Shown piece after piece: positions 56,653-64,000 of a stretch of 64,000 nucleotides of DNA; the stretch's first letter is position 1; each line of letters begins with the position of its first letter. The DNA is taken from positions 558,001 through 622,000 of the forward strand of contig NZ_AUIM01000004.1 in NCBI RefSeq assembly GCF_000423705.1, written 5' to 3'. Position numbers and translations under genes: made by a program. The notes under the pieces are model-generated. The model had not been told where the DNA came from. It did no database searches and saw only the letters and a program-made list of their open reading frames with translations. Source of the stretch: Stappia stellulata DSM 5886. GTDB taxonomy: Bacteria; Pseudomonadota; Alphaproteobacteria; Rhizobiales; Stappiaceae.

Positions 56653-56709
56653 GGATTCACGAAGTCGTCCCCAGTGGATTCACGGACCGTGAATCATCGG
56701 CGTGAATCC
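56653..56709. promoter_or_regulatory. Cluster of four GGATTCACG motifs (GANTC sites) before dnaB
   Basis: The 9-mer GGATTCACG occurs at 56653-56661 and 56676-56684, and in reverse at 56688-56696 (CGTGAATCA, last base differing) and 56701-56709. The middle two form a perfect palindrome (GATTCACG, GAC, CGTGAATC). Every copy holds a GANTC site, the target of the cell-cycle methylase CcrM. The array ends about 65 bases before the dnaB start, within its probable promoter. Confidence 0.62.
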
Positions 56710-56774
56710 CTGGCCTGCCTCTTGTCTCGCCTCCCCCGGCCCGATACGACAGAGGCCTTGCTAGGGGATGAAAG

Positions 56775-58253
56775 ATGAAGGGTACGGCACCGGCGAACGA
56801 TACGACCGCCGCGGCACAGATGCGTGTGGCTCCGCACAACGCGGAGGCTGAACGCCAGCTTCTCGGCGCCATCATCGTCAACAACGAGACCTATTACCGC
56901 GTCTCGGATTTTCTCGAGCCGGGCCACTTCTTCATCGAGCCGCACCGCGAGGTCTATGAAAAGGCCGGCCAGCTCATCCGCGCCGGCAAGGTCGCCTCGC
57001 CGATCACGCTGAAGACCTTCTTTGCGCAGGATGCCAAGATCGCCGACATGTCGGCGGCGCAATACATCCTGCGTCTCGCGGCGGATGCCGCCTCCATCAT
57101 CAACGCGGAAGACTACGGCCGCGCGATCTACGACCTCGCCATTCGCCGCAACCTGATCCGCATCGGCGAGGACATGGTCAACATCGCCTTCGATGCGCCG
57201 ATCGACATGCCGCCGGGTGCGCAGATCGACGACGCCGAACGTCGCCTGTTCGAGCTTGCGGAAAAGGGCAGCGCCAACGCCGGCTTCGTCTCCTTCGGCG
57301 ACGCGTTGACGGCGACCATCGAGATGGCAGCCGCCGCCTACCAGCGCGAGGGCGCGCTGTCGGGCCTTGCCAGCGGGTTGCGCGATCTGGATGGGCTGAT
57401 GGGCGGTCTTCAGCATTCGGACCTGATCGTGCTCGCGGGACGCCCGGCCATGGGCAAGACGTCGCTTGCGACCAATATCGCCTACAATGTCGCCGAAGCC
57501 TATCAGGCGGAGGAACAGCCGGACGGCACGATGAAGACGATCAACGGCGGCGTCGTCGGCTTCTTCTCGCTGGAAATGTCGGCCGAACAGCTCGCCACCC
57601 GTATCATTTCCGAGCAGACCGAGATCTCCTCGTCGAAAATCCGGCGCGGCGACATTTCGGAACACGACTTCGAAAAACTCGCCGCCGCGTCGCAGACGAT
57701 GCAAAGCGTGCCGCTGCATGTCGACCAGACCGGCGGCATCTCGATCTCGCAGCTCGTCGCACGCGCAAGGCGGCTGAAGCGGCAGCGCGGCCTCGACCTG
57801 CTGATCGTCGACTATATCCAGCTCCTTACAGGGTCCAGCAAGAACCAGGGCAACCGCGTCCAGGAGATCACGGAGATCACCACGGGCCTGAAGGCGCTTG
57901 CCAAGGAGCTTAACGTCCCGATCATCGCGCTGTCCCAGCTCTCGCGCCAGGTCGAATCGCGCGACGACAAGCGTCCCATTCTCTCCGACCTGCGTGAATC
58001 AGGCTCCATCGAGCAGGATGCCGACGTGGTGATGTTCGTGTTCCGCGAGGAATACTATCTCGCTAAGGCCATCGGCCAGGAAGCGACGCCGGAGGACATG
58101 GAGAAGCTCGACCGTGTGCGCAACCGCGCCGAGGTGATCATCGCCAAGCAGCGTCACGGACCGACCGGCACCGCCAACCTGCACTTCCAGGGCGAGTTCA
58201 CGCGCTTCTCCGACCTCGCCGACCCGGACCGCTTCCCCGAACCGCATCAGTGA
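56775..58253 (+). CDS. dnaB: Replicative DNA helicase DnaB
   Basis: This 492-residue hexameric helicase unwinds DNA ahead of the replication fork. The N-terminal domain begins in PHNAEAERQLLGAIIVNNET; the RecA-like motor domain has Walker A in AGRPAMGKTSLATNIAYNVA, Walker B in DLLIVDYIQLL, the family H3/H4 parts in PIIALSQLSRQVESR and LSDLRESGSIEQDADVVMF. A short polar leader precedes the conserved start. The ATG at 56775 has AGGGGA upstream. A cluster of GANTC sites lies in front, so its expression may be linked to the cell cycle. Confidence 0.97.
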   Translation: MKGTAPANDTTAAAQMRVAPHNAEAERQLLGAIIVNNETYYRVSDFLEPGHFFIEPHREVYEKAGQLIRAGKVASPITLKTFFAQDAKIADMSAAQYILRLAADAASIINAEDYGRAIYDLAIRRNLIRIGEDMVNIAFDAPIDMPPGAQIDDAERRLFELAEKGSANAGFVSFGDALTATIEMAAAAYQREGALSGLASGLRDLDGLMGGLQHSDLIVLAGRPAMGKTSLATNIAYNVAEAYQAEEQPDGTMKTINGGVVGFFSLEMSAEQLATRIISEQTEISSSKIRRGDISEHDFEKLAAASQTMQSVPLHVDQTGGISISQLVARARRLKRQRGLDLLIVDYIQLLTGSSKNQGNRVQEITEITTGLKALAKELNVPIIALSQLSRQVESRDDKRPILSDLRESGSIEQDADVVMFVFREEYYLAKAIGQEATPEDMEKLDRVRNRAEVIIAKQRHGPTGTANLHFQGEFTRFSDLADPDRFPEPHQ

Positions 58254-58385
58254 CACGCTCATGCGACGGACGGCGCGCTTGACGCATCTGCGCCCGCGCG
58301 CCCAAATGCGCGCATGCGTTTGCGGCCGGGTTGACGGCACGGCGCTATCCGCCCCTCGCCCGCCGGCGAGCGACGAGACGGGGCA

Positions 58386-59585
58386 ATGGCCCCATTCACG
58401 CCATGGATCAAGACGGATTTGACCGACCACAGCTCTCCCGCCCGCGACGGCGCCGTCCCGCCCCCCGGCGACGGCGGACGCATCACCATCGATCTGGACG
58501 CACTCGCCGCCAACTGGCAGGCGCTCGACGCGCGGCTAAGCGACGATGCGGAGTGCGGCGCGGCCGTCAAGGCCGACTGCTACGGTCTCGGATCGGATGA
58601 AGGCCTCGCCGCCCTCTGGACGGCCGGCTGCCGGACGTTTTTCGTTGCAACCCCTCAGGAGGGCGTCGCCACGCGCAAGCGCCTTCCCGACGCGACGATC
58701 TACATTCTCAACGGGCTTTATCCGGGTGCGGCGGCGTTTTACGCAGGCCAGGGCTTGCGCCCGGTGCTTGGATCCGTTGACGAAGTCGCCGAATGGCGCG
58801 GTTTCGTCTCCGCCCAAAGCGCAGCGGCGGCGGCGGGGCTGCATGTCGACACCGGAATAAGCCGCCTGGGCCTGTCGTTCGACGAAGCGCGGGCAGTCGC
58901 CGCGGAGACCGCCTCCGGATTCACGCCCGATCTCGTGATGTCGCACATGGCCTGCGCCGACCGGCCCGACCATCCGATGAACCCGGTCCAGCTCGAGCGC
59001 TTCCATGCGGCAACCGCGCTTTTCCCGCACGCCCGCCGTTCGCTGGCGAATTCCGCCGCCGTCTTCCTGGGAAGCGACTACCACTTCGACGTTGCCCGTC
59101 CCGGCATCACGCTTTACGGCGCCAGCGCCTCTGAACTGCCGCAGGCGCGGCTGCGCCCCGTGGTGACGCTGGAGAGCCGCATCCTTCAGGTGCATGAGCT
59201 TACGCGCGGCGAGACCATCGGTTATGGCGCGACCTTCACCGCCCCGGCCGACATGCGTGTCGCCATGGTCGCGGCCGGATATGCGGACGGCTATCTGCGC
59301 GCCAGCGGCTCCACGGACGACAAGCGCGGTGCCGACGCCTGGATCGCAGGCTACCGGCTGCCGATTCTGGGCCGGGTGTCGATGGACATGTCGGCCTTCG
59401 ATGTGAGCGCCGTGCCGCCGGATGTTGCGTGTCGCGGCGCCTTTGTCGAACTCTTCGGCCCCAATATTCCGATCGACGAGACCGCGCAATGCGCCGACAC
59501 CATTGGCTATGAACTGCTGACCGGTCTCGGGCGCCGGTTTTCGCGGCGCTATCTCCCGGTTCGGTCCGCAAGAGGCGAGAGCTGA
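58386..59585 (+). CDS. alr: Alanine racemase
   Basis: This 399-residue PLP enzyme makes D-alanine for peptidoglycan. The lysine that binds PLP is in AAVKADCYGLG, and the second catalytic residue, a tyrosine, is in TIGYGATFTAP. The N-terminal TIM barrel includes LHVDTGISRLGLS and the phosphate-binding NSAAVFLGSDYHFDVARPG, and the C-terminal beta domain has GRVSMDMSAFDV. A nonconserved leader of about 30 residues precedes the domain, and the start could be internal. Its stop overlaps the radA start (TGATG), so the two are coupled, a common arrangement in alphaproteobacteria near dnaB. Confidence 0.95.
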   Translation: MAPFTPWIKTDLTDHSSPARDGAVPPPGDGGRITIDLDALAANWQALDARLSDDAECGAAVKADCYGLGSDEGLAALWTAGCRTFFVATPQEGVATRKRLPDATIYILNGLYPGAAAFYAGQGLRPVLGSVDEVAEWRGFVSAQSAAAAAGLHVDTGISRLGLSFDEARAVAAETASGFTPDLVMSHMACADRPDHPMNPVQLERFHAATALFPHARRSLANSAAVFLGSDYHFDVARPGITLYGASASELPQARLRPVVTLESRILQVHELTRGETIGYGATFTAPADMRVAMVAAGYADGYLRASGSTDDKRGADAWIAGYRLPILGRVSMDMSAFDVSAVPPDVACRGAFVELFGPNIPIDETAQCADTIGYELLTGLGRRFSRRYLPVRSARGES

Positions 59586-60982
59586 TGGCCAAGCGCTCGA
59601 CCTCCTTTGTCTGCCAGTCCTGCGGCGCGGTCGCAGCAAAATGGGCCGGGCGCTGCGACAGTTGCGGCGACTGGAACAGCCTGGTGGAGGAACGCACCGG
59701 CGCGGGCGTCGGCGGCTCTCCCGCGCCCGTCAGCCGCCGCAAGGGGCGCGTGGTGCCGCTTGTCGGCCTTTCGGGAGAAAGCGAGGCGCCGCCGCGCATT
59801 GAAACACATGTCGGCGAACTCGACCGCGTCACCGGCGGCGGCTTCGTGCGCGGCTCCGCGCTTCTGGTTGGCGGCGATCCGGGCATTGGCAAGTCGACGC
59901 TGCTCATCCAGGCAGCGGCCGAGGTTGCGCGCGGCGGCCATCGCGCAGTCTATATTTCCGGCGAGGAGGCGATCGACCAGGTGCGGCTGCGAGCCGCACG
60001 CCTCGGGCTGACGGACGCGCCGGTCGGGCTTGCCGCCGAAACCAGCGTCGAGGACATCCTGGCAACACTGACCGACGGCCCCGCGCCAGCGCTCGTCATC
60101 ATCGATTCCATCCAGACGCTTTGGACGGAAACGGTGGAATCCACCCCCGGAACAGTGACACAGGTTCGCGCGTCGGCGCAGGCGCTGGTGCGCTACGCGA
60201 AATCGAGCGGCGCCACCGTCATTCTCGTCGGACATGTCACCAAGGACGGACAGATCGCAGGCCCCCGCGTCGTCGAACACATGGTCGACGCTGTGCTCTA
60301 CTTCGAGGGCGACGGCGCGCATCAGTACCGCATCCTGCGTTCGGTCAAGAACCGCTTCGGCGCCACCGACGAGATCGGCGTCTTCGAGATGACCGACAAG
60401 GGCCTGAGCGAGGTCGCGAACCCTTCCGCGCTGTTTCTCGGCGAACGCTCCGGCCGCACGCCGGGCTCGGCGGTCTTCGCGGGGCTCGAAGGCACCCGCC
60501 CGCTGCTGATCGAGATCCAGGCGCTGGTCGCGCCCTCCCCGCTCGGCACCCCGCGCCGGGCCGTGATCGGCTGGGACAGCGCGCGGCTTTCGATGATCCT
60601 GGCGGTGCTGGAGGCCCGCTGCGGCGTGCGTTTCGCGCAAAACGACGTCTATCTGAATGTCGCCGGCGGATTGCGCGTCACCGAAACGGGCGCGGACCTT
60701 GCGGTCGCAGCGGCGCTGGTCTCCTCCCTCAGCGGGGTTGCCCTGCCCGCCGATTGCGTCTATTTCGGCGAGATCAGTCTGTCAGGTGCCGTACGGGCGG
60801 TCTCCCAGGCGCAGAACCGCCTCAAGGAAGCCCAGAAACTCGGCTTTACCGCAGCCTTTGTTCCAGACGCCAATCTGGCGGACGGCAAGGGCGAGACCGG
60901 TGAGGTCTCCGGGCTTTCCGAACTCGCCGATCTGGTCGCGCGCATCGCCTCCGGGTCGGGTTCGCAAGACCCCGCCGGGTAA
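59585..60982 (+). CDS. radA: DNA repair protein RadA
   Basis: This 465-residue RecA-related ATPase helps branch migration in recombinational repair. In order: an N-terminal C4 zinc motif (FVCQSCG, CDSCGDW), Walker A as GGDPGIGKST, Walker B in ALVIIDSIQTL, the RadA-specific KNRFGATDEIGVFEM, and a C-terminal Lon-like domain (NDVYLNVAGGLRVTETGADL, SLSGAVRAVSQAQNRLKEA). The ATG at 59585 lies within the alr stop codon. Length is usual for the family. Confidence 0.97.
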   Translation: MAKRSTSFVCQSCGAVAAKWAGRCDSCGDWNSLVEERTGAGVGGSPAPVSRRKGRVVPLVGLSGESEAPPRIETHVGELDRVTGGGFVRGSALLVGGDPGIGKSTLLIQAAAEVARGGHRAVYISGEEAIDQVRLRAARLGLTDAPVGLAAETSVEDILATLTDGPAPALVIIDSIQTLWTETVESTPGTVTQVRASAQALVRYAKSSGATVILVGHVTKDGQIAGPRVVEHMVDAVLYFEGDGAHQYRILRSVKNRFGATDEIGVFEMTDKGLSEVANPSALFLGERSGRTPGSAVFAGLEGTRPLLIEIQALVAPSPLGTPRRAVIGWDSARLSMILAVLEARCGVRFAQNDVYLNVAGGLRVTETGADLAVAAALVSSLSGVALPADCVYFGEISLSGAVRAVSQAQNRLKEAQKLGFTAAFVPDANLADGKGETGEVSGLSELADLVARIASGSGSQDPAG

Positions 60983-61201
60983 ACGGAGTGCGGAGGCGCT
61001 GTAACGGACGCAACGAGACAAAGGCGAAGCCGCATCCCGCCTTGCGCGGATGCCAGCGCCGTGACAGGAAAGCGGGCGCGTTTCTTCCGTGGCACACGGG
61101 ACGCGAATCGCGATCTTTGAAGTAAACTTGCCGCGCCGGGCCCACGCGGACGACTGGGCCCAACACGCCGTATGGGCTGCGACCAGGGACCGTGCCGAGC
61201 A

Positions 61202-61840
61202 ATGCCGATCACCATTCTTGACGGAATTCTTCTCGTCATCATGTTCTTGTCCGCGATCCTCGCGATGATCCGCGGTTTCGTGCGCGAGGTCCTGTCCATC
61301 GCATCCTGGGTCGCGGCCGCCGTTGCCGCCTTTCTGCTCTACAAGCAGGTGCTGCCCTTCGTGCAGCAGTATATCGCCCAGGAAAGCGTGGCGCTCGGGG
61401 TGTCGGTCGCCGGTGTCTTTCTCATCACCCTGATCCTGGTGAGCTACATCACCATGCGCATCTCGGACTTCGTGCTGGACAGCCGCATCGGCGCGCTGGA
61501 CCGCTCGCTCGGCTTCGTATTCGGCGCCCTGCGCGGTCTGTTGCTGGTCGTCGTCGCCATGCTGTTCTTCAACTGGTTCGTGCCCGCACAGGAACAGCCG
61601 GGCTGGATTGCCACGGCAAAGTCGAAGCCGATGCTCGACTCGATCGGAAACCGGCTCGTGGCAGCGCTTCCCGAGGACCCCGAAAAGGCGATCCTCAACC
61701 GCATTCGCAACGGCGCCGGACAGCCGTCCGGCGAGAGCGCGCCGCAAAGACAGGCCGCACCTGCCGAAGAACAAGGCTATTCCGATACCGAGCGACGCGG
61801 GCTGGAACAGTTGACGACGTCGGGCTCGTCCACCAACTGA
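61202..61840 (+). CDS. cvpA: CvpA family membrane protein
   Basis: This 212-residue protein has four predicted membrane helices (for example ILDGILLVIMFLSAILAMIR, VLGVSVAGVFLITLILVSYI-like) with the family signature RGFVREVLSIASWVAA and RIGALDRSLGFVFGALRGLL, then a polar, disordered C-terminal tail rich in P, A, E and Q. Named for colicin V production, the family is linked to envelope integrity, but its biochemical role is unresolved. It lies upstream of purF, as in many proteobacteria. The ATG at 61202 precedes MPITILDGILL; an in-frame start ten codons earlier is less likely. Confidence 0.92.
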   Translation: MPITILDGILLVIMFLSAILAMIRGFVREVLSIASWVAAAVAAFLLYKQVLPFVQQYIAQESVALGVSVAGVFLITLILVSYITMRISDFVLDSRIGALDRSLGFVFGALRGLLLVVVAMLFFNWFVPAQEQPGWIATAKSKPMLDSIGNRLVAALPEDPEKAILNRIRNGAGQPSGESAPQRQAAPAEEQGYSDTERRGLEQLTTSGSSTN

Positions 61841-61995
61841 GTGGCAGACACGCTTGCGCGAAATCTGCGTTCCCGCCTTTCGCGGTTGAACGCGATCATG
61901 AGATATCCGGGCGTCCGCTTGCGCGACGCCGGTAACGGGTTCACGCTGTCGGGCGCTGACGCACCGGCGCAGGCGTGACAATCAGGAGCAGGACG

Positions 61996-63471
61996 ATGGC
62001 CGGCAACACCACGCTGGAGTTTACACGCGAAGAGCTGGACGGCGACACGCTGCGCGAGGAGTGCGGCGTCTTCGGCATTCTGGGACATGACGACGCTGCG
62101 GCGATCACGGCCCTTGGCCTGCACGCGCTTCAGCATCGCGGACAGGAAGCGGCCGGCATCGTCACTTTCGACGGCAGCCAGTTCCGCTCCGAGCGTCACC
62201 AGGGCCTCGTCGGCGACCATTTTTCGGATGCGGAGACGATCGGCCGCCTGAGCGGCCCCTATGCCATCGGGCATGTGCGCTATTCCACCTCCGGCGAGAC
62301 GATCCTGCGCAACGTGCAGCCACTGTTCGCCGAACTCGACGGCGGCGGCATCGCCGTTTGCCACAACGGGCATTTCACCAACGCGATGACGCTTCGGCGG
62401 GAACTGATCAAGGATGGCGCGATCTGCCAGTCGACGTCGGATTCCGAGGTCGTGCTCCAGCTCGTCGCGCGCTCACGCAAGGGCAAGATCGTCGACCGCT
62501 TCATCGACGCGATCCTGCAAATGGAAGGCGCCTATTCGCTGGTCGCCCTCACCCGCAAGAAGCTGATCGGCGCCCGCGACCCCTTCGGCATCCGTCCGCT
62601 GGTGCTTGGCGATCTCAACGGCGCCCCGATCCTGGCATCGGAGACCTGCGCCCTCGACATCATCGGAGCGAAATTCATCCGCGAAGTCGAGAACGGCGAG
62701 GTCGTGGTCTGCACGCCAAGCGGCATCGAGAGCTTCTTCCCCTTCGGCCGGCGGCCCGCGCGGCCCTGCATCTTCGAATATGTCTATTTCTCCCGACCGG
62801 ATTCGATCCTGGGCGGGCGCAGTGTCTACAACGTGCGCAAGGAATTCGGCCGCCAGCTTGCGCTGGAATCGGCTGTCGATGCCGACGTGGTCGTTCCCGT
62901 GCCGGATTCCGGCGTGCCGGCCGCGCTCGGTTATGCCGAGGCTTCGGGGGTTCCCTTCGAACTCGGGATCATCCGCAATCACTATGTCGGACGCACCTTC
63001 ATCGAGCCGACGCAGCAGATCCGCACCCTTGGTGTGAAGCTCAAGCACTCCGCCAATCGGGCACAGATCGAGGGCAAACGTGTCGTGCTGATCGACGACA
63101 GCCTGGTGCGCGGCACCACCTCGGTGAAGATCGTCCAGATGATCCGCGAGGCCGGCGCGCGCGAGGTCCATTTCCGCCTCGCTTCGCCGCCGATCCGCTA
63201 TTCCGACTACTACGGGATCGACACGCCGGTGCGCGAAAAGCTGCTTGCGGCCAAATACAGCCTCGAGGAAATGCGCAATTACATCGGTGCCGACAGCCTC
63301 GCGTTCCTCACGGTCGACGGAATCTACAAGGCCATCGGCTACGACGGCCGCGACACGGAGAACCCGCAGTTCACCGATCATTGCTTCACCGGCGACTATC
63401 CGACACCGCTGACGGATATGGCCGATGACGACGACGTGTCGCACATGCCGCGCCTGGTCGAAGTGGGATAA
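61996..63471 (+). CDS. purF: Amidophosphoribosyltransferase
   Basis: This 491-residue enzyme catalyses the first committed step of purine synthesis, making phosphoribosylamine from PRPP and glutamine. The N-terminal glutaminase has its nucleophile cysteine in REECGVFGI after a short propeptide, with GHVRYSTSG and CHNGHFTN; the phosphoribosyltransferase domain shows the PRPP motif VVLIDDSLVRGTTSVKIVQM. No Fe-S cluster cysteines of the Bacillus type were identified by eye. The ATG at 61996 has a GGAG-containing site upstream. It is followed after six bases by an SDR gene on the same strand. Confidence 0.97.
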   Translation: MAGNTTLEFTREELDGDTLREECGVFGILGHDDAAAITALGLHALQHRGQEAAGIVTFDGSQFRSERHQGLVGDHFSDAETIGRLSGPYAIGHVRYSTSGETILRNVQPLFAELDGGGIAVCHNGHFTNAMTLRRELIKDGAICQSTSDSEVVLQLVARSRKGKIVDRFIDAILQMEGAYSLVALTRKKLIGARDPFGIRPLVLGDLNGAPILASETCALDIIGAKFIREVENGEVVVCTPSGIESFFPFGRRPARPCIFEYVYFSRPDSILGGRSVYNVRKEFGRQLALESAVDADVVVPVPDSGVPAALGYAEASGVPFELGIIRNHYVGRTFIEPTQQIRTLGVKLKHSANRAQIEGKRVVLIDDSLVRGTTSVKIVQMIREAGAREVHFRLASPPIRYSDYYGIDTPVREKLLAAKYSLEEMRNYIGADSLAFLTVDGIYKAIGYDGRDTENPQFTDHCFTGDYPTPLTDMADDDDVSHMPRLVEVG

Positions 63472-63477
63472 ACACGC

Positions 63478-64000
63478 ATGCAAAAACGTTTTGAAGGACG
63501 CGTCGCGGTCGTTACCGGCGCCTCGCGCGGCATCGGCTATCACGCGGCCAAGGCGCTTGCGGGCGAAGGCGCGCATGTGATCGCCATCGCCCGCACGGTC
63601 GGCGGCCTGGAGGAACTCGACGACGAGATCCGCAGCGCCGGCGGCCAGGCGACCCTCGTCCCCGTCGACCTGACCGACTTCGAAGCGATCGACCGTCTGG
63701 GCGCCGCCATCTACGAGCGCTGGAAAAAGCTCGACGTGCTGGTCGCCAATGCCGGCATCCTGGGCGGTCTTTCGCCGCTCGGGCATGTGACGCCGAAGAC
63801 CTGGGACAAGGTGATGGCGGTGAACGTCACCGCCAACTGGCGGCTGCTGCGCTCACTCGATCCGCTGCTGCGGCAGTCTGACGCCGGCCGCGTCATCGTC
63901 CTCACATCGGACGCCGCGCACACGTGCAAGGCCTACTGGGGGCCCTACGCGGTCTCCAAGGCTGCCGTGGAAACGCTGCTTCGCACCTACGTCGCCGAGA
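63478..64000 (+). CDS. Short-chain dehydrogenase/reductase, partial
   Basis: This gene continues past the right edge; 174 codons are visible. The Rossmann NAD(P)-binding motif is TGASRGIG, the D-V/L-T motif lies in PVDLTD, the N-A-G motif in VANAGILG, and the catalytic S, Y and K occur in VLTSDAAH and YAVSKAA with Y-x3-K spacing. The visible part fits a classical SDR of about 240-250 residues. The substrate is not known. It starts six bases after the purF stop and is probably in the same transcript; the adjacency of purF and such an SDR is common in Rhizobiales. Confidence 0.92.
   Translation, partial: MQKRFEGRVAVVTGASRGIGYHAAKALAGEGAHVIAIARTVGGLEELDDEIRSAGGQATLVPVDLTDFEAIDRLGAAIYERWKKLDVLVANAGILGGLSPLGHVTPKTWDKVMAVNVTANWRLLRSLDPLLRQSDAGRVIVLTSDAAHTCKAYWGPYAVSKAAVETLLRTYVAE

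Overview
The window is about 64 kb of GC-rich, densely coded bacterial chromosome. It has no rRNA, tRNA, CRISPR array, prophage or intact insertion sequence that I can see. The gene set points to an alphaproteobacterium of the Hyphomicrobiales (Rhizobiales) type. The pointers are an HdaA-type DnaA regulator with a clamp-binding motif, an NDUFA12-family complex I subunit, a B12-dependent ribonucleotide reductase as a housekeeping gene, an Irr-type iron box in front of a suf operon, and GANTC (CcrM) sites in front of dnaB. TRAP transport and a MocR regulator would suit a marine Stappiaceae-like lineage, but that narrower placement is only inference.

Layout. (1) 1-6640, minus strand: an iron-sulfur assembly operon, cysteine desulfurase - sufB - small membrane protein - sufC - sufD - sufS - DUF59/SufT-like (cut by the window edge), with a near-perfect Irr box upstream. 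(2) 6992-13498: alpha/beta hydrolase, NDUFA12-family protein, a lone receiver-domain protein and nrdJ; two NrdR-like boxes 31 bp apart precede nrdJ. (3) 13499-20187: a decayed TIR-domain gene, then an apparent D-amino-acid module made of a DadA-like oxidoreductase, a MocR regulator with no normal start codon, and a divergent dctPQM TRAP transporter. (4) 20655-29559: an orphan small ORF, FKBP isomerase, methyltransferase, lipoprotein DD-carboxypeptidase, EAL phosphodiesterase, PfkB kinase and a tandem pair of exported proteins of unknown function that share a C-terminal domain. (5) 29688-43029: conserved housekeeping genes, namely an MsbA-like exporter, aspS, rnd, ppx-ppk, hdaA, an AI-2E-type permease, a CDP-alcohol phosphatidyltransferase and purM-purN. 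(6) 43038-49644: a WYL regulator with a palindromic operator and a divergent GST-fold protein, a molybdopterin oxidoreductase, ndk, a second GST and an M20 peptidase. (7) 49704-56570: a 134-bp element with inverted ends, the ugpBAEC glycerol-3-phosphate importer and a divergent frameshifted phoX, with a Pho-box-like array between them. (8) 56653-64000: dnaB with a cluster of GANTC sites, alr, radA, cvpA, purF and the start of an SDR gene.

Several groups look functionally linked. Iron supply probably controls Fe-S assembly through Irr. Phosphate limitation probably controls ugp and phoX, with ppk and ppx handling polyphosphate elsewhere in the window. Replication and nucleotide functions (nrdJ, ndk, purMN, purF, hdaA, dnaB, radA) recur, some with recognisable control sites. 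No clearly new multi-gene system was found. The least explained parts are the 57-residue membrane protein inside the suf operon, the paralogous exported pair, the TIR relic and several unexplained repeat arrays.
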